A stretch of 30,886 bases of DNA from Bacteroidota bacterium (GTDB lineage: Bacteria > Bacteroidota > Bacteroidia > Bacteroidales > Dysgonomonadaceae), in NCBI GenBank assembly GCA_023418255.1, contig JAEZZZ010000059.1, forward strand, positions 1 through 30,886, written 5' to 3'. The position numbers and the translations under genes are program-made. Shown here in pieces: positions 8,560-15,302 of the stretch (within the stretch, counting starts at the first letter, position 1; each line of letters starts with the position of its first letter). Under the pieces are notes generated by a model that saw only the letters and a program-made list of their open reading frames with translations, ran no database searches and had not been told where the DNA came from.

Positions 8560-9474
8560 CTAAATTTCAAGAATCAATCCTTCGTCTATTAATTCTGAAA
8601 GAATAATACGTTCATCACTTGTAAAGTCTATAGCATAGGCAAGATTACCTACTTTTTCCCAAATTTGTATTGACAACACATCATCCAAAATATAGGCTAA
8701 ATCATCGGTTGATGAAAAAATGTACAACTTCTTTTCACCGCTTTTCATTTTCATTTTAGAAAATAATTTAGGGTTCCTTATTAATCGTTTGTTTCCGATT
8801 AAAATCCTTGAAACATCGTGTACCTTTTGTCCCTCCGAATAAGAAATAACACATAGTTCTTTTTTATATGGAAATGAAAAACAGATTGTTTCGTATCCAT
8901 CTAACGTTTTCGAGATATTTTTTTTATCTTTTGAAATAACATTATACAAGAACATTGAGAAAGTACAACTTTCGGGTGATTTATTCTCAACAGAAAAATT
9001 GAGAATATCTTTTTCAATAGAAATTTTTCTAATTTGCAGCTCTTCAACAAGGAAGAAATCATCTTTATTTGTTCTTGCTTCTATTTGTATGCCTTCCTCA
9101 AAAAACTCAGTTTGAACCTGATATTTCCCTGGAGATAAATCTGTTGTATCAAGGCAAAAATATAAATGCGTCATTCGACCAAAAGATGTGAACGCTTCAA
9201 TTAGTTTTTGTCTAGTGTTTCTACCACTAAGTAAATCCGATACAACAACTAAAGGGGGATATCTATACTTTCCCTCTTTTAGAGCATCAACTGTGGAGTT
9301 GTCACAATGAAGCCCACTAATAATATATTTTTCACAAACACTTATTTTGTTGCCTTGCGGTGTAACTATAAAAGTATGAAAAGTTGCAAAAGAAACATTT
9401 GAGCGAGAATTTGAAACACCTAGGTGAATGATTACGTTCTCACCCTTAGACAGTTTTTTTGGAAAAACACTCAT
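8560..9474 (-). CDS. Unrecognised 304-aa cytoplasmic protein with a PqqD/RRE-like C-terminus
   Basis: I do not recognise a family over the full length. No signal peptide or membrane segment is visible, so it is probably cytoplasmic. Residues 1-220 are rich in beta strands and look like one or two sandwich domains: V-I-I-H-L-G-V near 14, and L-S-P-G-K-Y-Q-V-Q-T-E near 113. The last 75 residues (about 229-304) run L-I-R-N-P-K-L-F, then a short beta hairpin, then I-L-D-D-V-L-S-I-Q-I-W-E-K-V and E-L-I-D-E-G-L-I-L-E. That order resembles PqqD-type RiPP recognition elements, which bind precursor leaders. Cysteines occur at 47, 57, 107, 170, 198 and 208. The gene starts 4 bp after the 158-aa gene. 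I infer a leader-binding partner in peptide modification, but other roles remain possible. Confidence 0.6.
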   Translation of the reverse strand: MSVFPKKLSKGENVIIHLGVSNSRSNVSFATFHTFIVTPQGNKISVCEKYIISGLHCDNSTVDALKEGKYRYPPLVVVSDLLSGRNTRQKLIEAFTSFGRMTHLYFCLDTTDLSPGKYQVQTEFFEEGIQIEARTNKDDFFLVEELQIRKISIEKDILNFSVENKSPESCTFSMFLYNVISKDKKNISKTLDGYETICFSFPYKKELCVISYSEGQKVHDVSRILIGNKRLIRNPKLFSKMKMKSGEKKLYIFSSTDDLAYILDDVLSIQIWEKVGNLAYAIDFTSDERIILSELIDEGLILEI

Positions 9475-9478
9475 TTCC

Positions 9479-9955
9479 CTAAAAAGCTTTTCTTATTTTT
9501 AATATTGCATCCGGATAATATTTCTTAGGATAAGTTTTAAACCATTTAATAAGAGTCTCCTCTCCCAAATAATCATATGTTAGATTCATCATATACTCTT
9601 GAAGTTGCATAATCTCTTCAATCGCCTCTTCTTTGGAGTTTTCAAATTTAGCCTCGCCATCTAAAAACTCTTTTTTTGATGTAGGAACGTGAATTATGAC
9701 TTTTCCAAAAAACTTCACACAGAACTCCTCATATTGTTGCATAAACAGTATAAATGTATGCCACATCTCATCAATGATACCTAATTCTGGCGTAACAACA
9801 ATTTTGCCAACTTTATATAGCGCCAAGAACTTTTTAGTTTCATTGAATATATCTAATATTTCTGCTTCCGGCAAATCAAAGGATTTGCTAAAGCGATATA
9901 TGACATCTTCTGGGACAAAATTCAAATACTCTTCGTTTGATAATAAGTCTATCAT
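9479..9955 (-). CDS. Small W-H motif protein, candidate peptide-modifying enzyme
   Basis: This is a 158-aa soluble protein with no signal peptide. Its centre reads I-I-D-E-M-W-H-T-F-I-L-F (residues 60-71), then Y-E-E-F-C (75-79) and F-G-K-V-I-I-H-V-P (83-91). I recall this pattern (Asp-x2-Trp-His, Tyr-x2-Phe-Cys, His-x-Pro) from small bacterial proteins annotated as glycine-rich-domain (DUF1399)-like. His66 and His89 could bind a metal, with Asp62, Glu63 and Cys79 nearby. The C-terminal third is helical and charged. It is the first gene after the precursor peptide and its attenuator-like hairpin, and is tightly coupled to the 304-aa gene. I infer a role in maturing the peptide. No function is established by the sequence alone. 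Confidence 0.65.
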   Translation of the reverse strand: MIDLLSNEEYLNFVPEDVIYRFSKSFDLPEAEILDIFNETKKFLALYKVGKIVVTPELGIIDEMWHTFILFMQQYEEFCVKFFGKVIIHVPTSKKEFLDGEAKFENSKEEAIEEIMQLQEYMMNLTYDYLGEETLIKWFKTYPKKYYPDAILKIRKAF

Positions 9956-9986
9956 TGCTAAACTATATTTTTTATGTGATTAATCT

Positions 9987-10011
9987 AAAAATAGAGGGAG
10001 ATTTATCCCTC
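9987..10011 (-). terminator. Attenuator-like hairpin between precursor peptide and downstream genes
   Basis: On the minus strand GAGGGA-TAAATC-TCCCTC is followed directly by UAUUUUUAG. The 6-bp, GC-rich stem plus U-tract fits a leaky intrinsic terminator about 50 bp after the peptide stop codon. It would let more peptide than enzyme be made, as in many RiPP operons. A run of eight C (10011-10018 on the plus strand) borders the stem. Confidence 0.6.
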
Positions 10012-10059
10012 CCCCCCCTAATTTAAAAATTTAGTAAATGTCGTATTCTTTCGTACTTG

Positions 10060-10206
10060 TTATACACGACAAATAGCCATACAATGTGCCCAGCAGTGAC
10101 TGATATCAGCACTACTTCCACCTTTACTTTTTAGAGCTTCTTTTTTCTCTTCTAACATTTCCTTCACTAGAAGTTCTTTTTTGTTTTTTAATTCGACCTT
10201 TTTCAT
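10060..10206 (-). CDS. Gly-Gly leader precursor peptide with a Cys/His core (48 aa)
   Basis: The peptide starts M-K-K-V-E-L-K-N-K-K-E-L-L and has a Lys/Glu-rich, probably helical leader ending K-S-K-G-G (residues 26-30). The core is SSADISHCWAHCMAICRV (31-48). Cys38, Cys42 and Cys46 are exactly four residues apart and His37 and His41 sit beside them, so all five could lie on one helical face. The ATG follows an A/T-only leader, and a TACTTTTG promoter element lies 40 bp upstream. A C39 protease-exporter ends the same operon, which supports cleavage after Gly30. Positions -4 (Ser27) and -7 (Ala24) are not the hydrophobic residues usual in such leaders, although Leu25 and Leu18 are close. No known RiPP class is matched. 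The product may be a metal-binding peptide or a bacteriocin. The reading depends on short-ORF evidence and context. Confidence 0.78.
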   Translation of the reverse strand: MKKVELKNKKELLVKEMLEEKKEALKSKGGSSADISHCWAHCMAICRV

Positions 10207-10245
10207 AAAAAAATAATTTAAAATGAATATAAATAGTTCTCATTG

Positions 10246-10253
10246 CAAAAGTA
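10246..10253 (-). promoter_or_regulatory. -7 promoter element of the peptide operon
   Basis: TACTTTTG on the minus strand exactly fits the Bacteroidota consensus TAnnTTTG, and predicts a leader of about 35 nt before the peptide ATG. No good -33 TTTG is visible at the usual distance, so an activator may be needed. An imperfect palindrome, AATATTTTAATATC (10260-10273), lies just upstream. GTTAA is repeated at 10286, 10293 and 10307. Confidence 0.5.
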
Positions 10254-10530
10254 AGACATAATATTTTAATATCTTTGAATAATGTGTTAAATGTTAACCG
10301 CCTCTTGTTAATTTGCATTAATTAAAAATTCATGTTATATTGATACACAAGCTGAATTACATAGTTAAAAACATATGCATAATTATCTGGTTCCCATCAA
10401 ATTTCACTTGTCTCAAACATATAACTCTTAAGATTTGCTTACCCATTCCCACTTGGATAACTTCCAGACGCATAAAATTTCTGATAATCTTATCTTAATC
10501 AAAAAGCAATCATTTAAAATATAATTCCCC
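10254..10530. other. AT-rich upstream region of the peptide operon, no gene seen
   Basis: This stretch between the operon promoter and the IS5 element shows no convincing gene on either strand. It holds the short palindrome and GTTAA repeats noted with the promoter, and is otherwise unremarkable. Confidence 0.5.
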
Positions 10531-11926
10531 GAGACCTTTGCAAGTAACCATTTTTCATCTGTCAAATAAATTTTTCGCTATTTTTTCAATTTGAGCTGAA
10601 ACTTGTCCTGTTATTTTCTGACTTGAATCATCTTTTTCTTGACAATTTCTCTTTTTTGTTGACTATTATCCTTTAAATAAAAGGATGCTTTTTTCACTCA
10701 TTTCGTTCATTTTGTCGCAAATTGACATACCAAACCCGGAGCTCGTTTTAAATTGTAACAAATAGTTTCCAAAATGTGTTGTGTGTGCATCTTTTCAATG
10801 CCTCTGTATCGCGCTACTCCCGCACCGAACCAACGCTTCATGCCGCCAAAAGTGCGCCTGCCACATAACGCGTTTTACTCACCAATTTGTTGAACACCTT
10901 TTGCCAATGTGTCAACGGGTGATTACGGTGAGCCTTGTGTTGTATCCTGTTTTTAATGTTCCTCTCTTTAAGCAATTGATCGTTACGCGGAACTTTATAT
11001 CCTTTGTCCGCGCTCACCCCTTTTTCGTAAAAACAGCGGGGAATCTTTTCAAGCACCGGCTTTAACCCTTTACTGTCGTGCTCATTGGCTGTGGTGGTGT
11101 GTACGCCCAAAATCATTCCGTTTTCGTCCACTCCGTCGTGACGTTTGTATCCGAAAATACTTTTGCCGCCTTTTTTCAACCATCGGGCTTGTGAATCGAC
11201 ACCCTTGCCTTGAATTTTCTTCAACGACTCGCTTTGTTTGTCTTGTTCCTGCTTCGAGACCTCATCTTCCTTGCGATCTTCGGCAATCTGATAACGCGCT
11301 TTCCTTTTGGTTTCAACGCTGTGGAGGTGAGGCTCGCGTCGACCTTGACGCCGTTTTTTACCAACAAGCCGTGGGTTTGCAATTCTTTGTTGATGGCGGC
11401 CGGTAATTGAACCATCGCCCCGGCCTTGGTCAGTGCCGTACGAAAACGGCTTAAAGTACTGTGATCGGGAACAGTGTCTTCCAAATCCAAAGCGCAAAAA
11501 CGCATTGCCGAAATAGAATCGTTCAGAAGATCTTCGGTTTGCACATCCGACAGGCCATTCCAAATCTCTATCAACAACATTTTGAACAACAGCAGTCCGC
11601 CGTAGGCCTTTTCTCCTTTCAGGGTGTTTCCTTTGGTGTAATAACGGTTGATGAGGGTTTCTATTTTTGTCCAATCAATCAAAAGATTTATTTGAGCGTA
11701 GAATTTTGAGGAGCGGGTATCGCGCTCCATAAATGGCGTGGAGAAGTTCATTGGCTTATGTTTGTTTTTACATCGTTTCACTATGTAAATATACTGATTA
11801 TAAACTAAATATCCAAGTGAAAAACAACTTTTTTCTATTGATACTTCTTTGGTTTTATCTCTTTCTCTCTTGAAAAAACAGGATATTCACTGATCCTTGA
11901 GAGAGGGGGCGTCGTGCAAAGGTTTC
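10531..11926 (-). mobile_element. IS5-family insertion sequence, inactive
   Basis: The terminal inverted repeats are GAGACCTTTGCA at 10531-10542 and the complement of GAAACCTTTGCA at 11915-11926 (11 of 12 match), giving an element of about 1.4 kb. Only one transposase gene is inside and it is broken. I see no clear target duplication: the flanks are CCC and TAA. The element sits just upstream of the peptide operon, outside its promoter, and is transcribed in the same direction. Confidence 0.8.
10707..11781 (-). pseudogene. IS5-family DDE transposase, two frameshifts
   Basis: The first part (from ATG 11781) contains N-F-S-T-P-F-M-E-R-D, the P-D-H-S-T-L-S-R-F-R motif and the first catalytic Asp in V-K-V-D-A-S-L. 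The frame is lost near 11305, around K-P-K-G-K. It continues in another frame as A-R-Y-Q-I-A-E-D-R-K-E-D-E through W-L-K-K-G-G-K and S-A-D-K-G-Y. A second shift near 10850, after K-T-R-Y-V, moves to R-T-F-G-G-M-K-R-W-F and then Y-N-L-K-R-A-P-G-L-V before the stop at 10707. The full reconstructed length of about 355 aa is normal. Neither break shows a classical slippery heptamer, so these look like decay and not programmed frameshifting. Confidence 0.85.
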
Positions 11927-11986
11927 TAAAAATGTCCGGATTATCACAAAAAGATGAAAGTGAGTATGGGAATCTCTTTTTTTGCT

Positions 11987-11994
11987 TATCTTTG
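11987..11994 (+). promoter_or_regulatory. -7 promoter element, TATCTTTG
   Basis: TATCTTTG ends only 4 bp before the ATG of the phosphodiesterase gene. Used as a promoter, it would give a leaderless or nearly leaderless transcript. Confidence 0.5.
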
Positions 11995-11998
11995 TCTT

Positions 11999-13213
11999 AT
12001 GAAAAAACTTAGTTACATCCTGTTATACGTGCTTATTTTTGCGAGTTGCAAAACGCAAAATATCTCGCGAACAAAGCAATCTATCTCTGACAACTACGTG
12101 GTGGTGCTTTCGATGGACGGTTTTCGTGCTGATTATCCGGAGATATATCACACGCCAACGCTCGACTCGTTGGCAAAAGAGGGCATTCGTTCCGAACTGA
12201 TTCCCTGTTTCCCGAGTCTTACATTTCCCAACCATTACGCGATGGCTACCGGATTGCATCCTGATCAGCACGGATTGGTTCATAATACCTTCATCAATCC
12301 ACAAGGTGACATCTATCGTATTTCGAGCCGTGAAGCAGTGGAGAATCCTTCTTTTTATAGAGGCGAACCCATATGGAACACCGCGGAGCGACAAGGAGTG
12401 CGCGCGGCATCATTTTTCTGGGTAGGCAGCGAAACACCCATTGATGGAAGACAACCTTCGCGATGGAAAAAATACACCAAATCGGTTACCTATGACCAAC
12501 GTGCCGATTCCGTATTGGCATGGCTCTCTCTTCCGGAGAAAGAGCGCCCGCGATTGATTATGTGGTATCTTGACGAACCCGATCATACGGGGCATTATTA
12601 TGGACCGGAAAGCAATGAAACTCGTGATATGGTGCAGCATGTAGATAGTGTGCTGGGGCGTTTTCTATACAAAATGAACCAATTGCCCATTGCCGATAAA
12701 ATTGATTTCATCCTCGTTTCCGATCATGGAATGGCGGCTTACAAGCCTGAGAAAACAATCGACTTAACAAAATATTTGCCACTAGACAGTTTTCGTTTTG
12801 TTGTTGATGGCACACCAACCATGTTGTATCCCAATCCGGGATATGTAGACGAAGCATATCGCATTCTCAAAACCATTCCCGGATTACAGGTATGGCGCAA
12901 GTCCGAAGTGCCCGCCAAATATAAATATGGTGCTCACCCGAGTATTGGCGAATTGGTGGTGCTTCCACGGATGGGTGTGCAAATACAATTTCGAGCGTTT
13001 TCGTTCTCTAAAATGAAAGGAGGACATGGATTTGATAATCTCGCTCCCGAAATGCGCGCAATCTTTTATTTGTCAGGACATTCGTTCAACAAGAAGCGAC
13101 GAGTAACTGCGGTCGAAAACGTGAATCTCTATCTTCTAATTTGCAGACTTCTTGGCATTGAGCCTGCACCAAATGATGGTGACGAGCGTGTTGTGAGAAA
13201 ATTAATGAAGTAG
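11999..13213 (+). CDS. Lipoprotein type I phosphodiesterase/nucleotide pyrophosphatase (ENPP-like)
   Basis: The product is 404 aa from ATG 11999. An upstream in-frame ATG at 11954 would place non-signal residues before the lipoprotein signal, so the later start is chosen. The lipobox is I-F-A-S-C (Cys17). Alkaline-phosphatase-superfamily metal sites are clear: S-M-D-G-F near the start, the nucleophile Thr in P-S-L-T-F-P-N-H, D-E-P-D-H-T-G-H, V-S-D-H-G-M and G-G-H-G-F-D-N. Such enzymes hydrolyse phosphodiester or pyrophosphate bonds of nucleotides, probably in the periplasm or at the surface. It stands alone between the IS5 element and a strong terminator. Confidence 0.92.
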   Translation: MKKLSYILLYVLIFASCKTQNISRTKQSISDNYVVVLSMDGFRADYPEIYHTPTLDSLAKEGIRSELIPCFPSLTFPNHYAMATGLHPDQHGLVHNTFINPQGDIYRISSREAVENPSFYRGEPIWNTAERQGVRAASFFWVGSETPIDGRQPSRWKKYTKSVTYDQRADSVLAWLSLPEKERPRLIMWYLDEPDHTGHYYGPESNETRDMVQHVDSVLGRFLYKMNQLPIADKIDFILVSDHGMAAYKPEKTIDLTKYLPLDSFRFVVDGTPTMLYPNPGYVDEAYRILKTIPGLQVWRKSEVPAKYKYGAHPSIGELVVLPRMGVQIQFRAFSFSKMKGGHGFDNLAPEMRAIFYLSGHSFNKKRRVTAVENVNLYLLICRLLGIEPAPNDGDERVVRKLMK

Positions 13214-13243
13214 AAAAAGGCATTGGCAGTACCATAAACGATA

Positions 13244-13280
13244 AAAACCGAAAAAGTTCCGACTTTTTCGGTTTTATTTT
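13244..13280 (+). terminator. Intrinsic terminator of the phosphodiesterase gene
   Basis: AAAACCGAAAAAGT (13244-13257) pairs perfectly with ACTTTTTCGGTTTT (13262-13275) around a TCCG loop, followed by ATTTTT. A 14-bp stem 30 bp after the stop codon is convincing and may work in both directions. Confidence 0.9.
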
Positions 13281-13392
13281 TCAGATTATCGCAATCCTTT
13301 ACAAACTGACAGAAAACTTTATAAGCCTTTATCTGGTCACCCCTTAAAAATTTATCCGGAACGAATATATAATCCAATCCTTTTTTATTAAA

Positions 13393-13426
13393 CAAAAAAC
13401 CTCAGGCTATTTATATAGCTCTGAGG
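13393..13426 (-). terminator. Intrinsic terminator of tRNA-Gln
   Basis: On the minus strand CCTCAGAGCTAT and ATAGCCTGAGG pair with one bulge around a short AT loop, followed by TTTTTTG. It lies 10 bp after the tRNA 3' end. Confidence 0.88.
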
Positions 13427-13435
13427 CAATTGTTG

Positions 13436-13506
13436 TTGTCCCACCAGGATTCGAACCTAGACTGACTGAACCAAAACCAGGAGTGCTACCATTACACCAT
13501 GGGACA
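13436..13506 (-). tRNA. tRNA-Gln (anticodon TTG)
   Basis: The acceptor stem TGTCCCA pairs with TGGGACA. The D-loop reads GTGTAATGGTAGCAC, the anticodon loop TTTTGGT gives anticodon TTG with G37, and the T-arm has GGTTCGAATCC. The gene is 71 nt without an encoded CCA, as is common in this phylum. The base of the anticodon stem appears to hold one mismatch. Confidence 0.92.
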
Positions 13507-13667
13507 ATCCTTATGAATGCTTCGTGAAAAGCGCTACAAAAGTATAATAATAATTAGAATGTTCCAAATATTTATGTTCTTTTTTTGTTTCTTGTCAACT
13601 TTTGTGTTAAAAACAATCAGAACGTGCTTTGGAGTTGATTTTTCCACAAAAACGATATACCTGAATA

Positions 13668-14963
13668 TTACTGCACTACTAATAGGAAATAGTTTTTTTT
13701 GCCACGCTGTGCCAAAATATATTTTCCACCTATGAGGTAGTTTTCGTCTATCTGTTCATCAAATGCTGCCAATCGCTCCTTATTAATCATCACGCCACCG
13801 GCTTGTGTGGTTTTGCGCATTTCGCCTTTCGATGGAAAAACGGCAGCCTCTTCTGTGAGTAAATCAACGGCTTTAACGCCACCTGCGAGTTTCGCTTTAG
13901 AAATATTAAATTGAGGAACTCCTTCAAATATTTGAAGGAAAGTTGTTTCGTCAATCGACCGTAGTGTGTCCGACGTGGCTTTCCCAAACAATATTTCCGA
14001 CGCTTTCATTGCCGTATCGTAATCGTTACGTGAATGTACCATTACGGTAATCTCTTCTGCCAACCTTTTTTGCAATGGACGAAGATGCGGGTTCTGTTGT
14101 TGCAAAACAATCAAGTCTTCTATTTCTTCTTTGGGAAGAGAGGTAAATATTTTGATATATTTTTCGGCATCTGTGTCACTCACATTCAGCCAAAATTGAT
14201 AAAATTGGTAGGGTGAAGTGTAGCGAGCATCAAGCCACACATTGCCTGATTCGGTCTTTCCAAATTTTCCGCCATCTGCTTTTGTTATAAGCGGACAGGT
14301 GATGCCAAACGCTTCGTCTCCCTCTTTACGACGAATCAATTCTGTTCCGGTTGTTATATTTCCCCATTGGTCGGAACCTCCCATTTGCAAGCGGCATCCT
14401 TTTTCTCGATAAAGATAAAGGAAATCGTATGCTTGCAACAACTGATAAGAAAATTCTGTAAACGACATGCCTTCACCTGTTTCGCCACTCAGCCGTTTTT
14501 TAACGGAATCTTTTGCCATCATATAGTTTACAGTGATATGCTTTCCGATATTGCGAATGAACGATAGAAAACTATAATCTTTCATCCAATCGTAATTGTT
14601 TGTCAATATAGCTTTGTTAGGGATGTCGCTCTCAAAATCCAAAAATTTTTCCAACTGCTTTTGTATGGCTGATTGATTATGGAGAAGTGTCTCCTCATCC
14701 AACAGTTTTCGTTCGGTTGATTTCATAGACGGGTCGCCAATCATTCCCGTTGCGCCACCAATAACGGCGATGGGAGTATGTCCGGCACGCTGAAGATGGC
14801 GTAGCATCATCACGCCTACAAGGTGTCCGATATGCAGCGAATCTGCCGTGGGATCAATCCCCAGGTATCCCGACGTTCGTTGTTTCAATAAAAACTCTTC
14901 TGTCCCGGGCATAATATTCTGAATCATACCGCGCCAACGGAGTTCTTCTACAAAGTTTATCAT
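13668..14963 (-). CDS. tyrS: Tyrosyl-tRNA synthetase
   Basis: This cytoplasmic enzyme attaches tyrosine to tRNA-Tyr. At 431 aa it has normal length for the bacterial TyrS class. The class I HIGH-type motif is S-L-H-I-G-H-L (residues 42-48), preceded by L-G-I-D-P-T-A-D-S. The tyrosine-site segment is Y-D-F-L-Y-L-Y, followed by G-G-S-D-Q-W-G-N-I. The KMSKS equivalent is K-F-G-K-T. An S4-like RNA-binding tail ends the protein. It is a single gene, with its promoter side facing the divergent membrane-protein gene at 15303. Confidence 0.98.
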   Translation of the reverse strand: MINFVEELRWRGMIQNIMPGTEEFLLKQRTSGYLGIDPTADSLHIGHLVGVMMLRHLQRAGHTPIAVIGGATGMIGDPSMKSTERKLLDEETLLHNQSAIQKQLEKFLDFESDIPNKAILTNNYDWMKDYSFLSFIRNIGKHITVNYMMAKDSVKKRLSGETGEGMSFTEFSYQLLQAYDFLYLYREKGCRLQMGGSDQWGNITTGTELIRRKEGDEAFGITCPLITKADGGKFGKTESGNVWLDARYTSPYQFYQFWLNVSDTDAEKYIKIFTSLPKEEIEDLIVLQQQNPHLRPLQKRLAEEITVMVHSRNDYDTAMKASEILFGKATSDTLRSIDETTFLQIFEGVPQFNISKAKLAGGVKAVDLLTEEAAVFPSKGEMRKTTQAGGVMINKERLAAFDEQIDENYLIGGKYILAQRGKKNYFLLVVQ

Positions 14964-14996
14964 CTTTTGAATTCTTTTATTTGTTTAAAACATATG

Positions 14997-15004
14997 CAAA
15001 TGTA
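14997..15004 (-). promoter_or_regulatory. -7 promoter element of tyrS
   Basis: TACATTTG fits TAnnTTTG on the minus strand, 33 bp before the tyrS ATG. A TTTTG lies upstream but only about 14 bp away, closer than usual for a -33 box. The rest of the tyrS/15303 intergenic stretch (about 340 bp) is AT-rich with nothing else recognisable. Confidence 0.45.
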
Positions 15005-15302
15005 CATGATTTTTTTTACAAAACCACATAGAGCCGTAAAAGGGCATATATATTTTATATGTAGAAAAAGTTTTAAATGATATTTTATGCTCTGATTTTA
15101 TCGTTCTGTTTCATCGCTTCTCTTTCTGATGAAAAAAACAAAAAGCTTTTATAATTGTTATATAAACACAGTTAATTAACGGAGACCTGAATCCTGTCAA
15201 CGCAGATAAAAACTCTTCTTTACAATGGATATGTGTCGGCAGGGAGATATCCTAAGCCTGATTTCTGTAAAAAAACTGTGTGTAAAACTATGGATAGATT
15301 TT

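Noticed and set aside
10124..10318. 64-aa reading frame overlapping the precursor gene on the same strand
   Set aside because: It runs through the promoter region and uses a different frame from the Gly-Gly peptide. Its composition (Lys/Arg/Ile-rich without a domain) looks like a shadow, and it lacks a termination context.
11290..11320. Programmed -1 frameshift in the IS5-type transposase
   Set aside because: The overlap has AAAGGAAAG but no standard slippery heptamer in the right frame, and a second frameshift downstream near 10850 points to decay.
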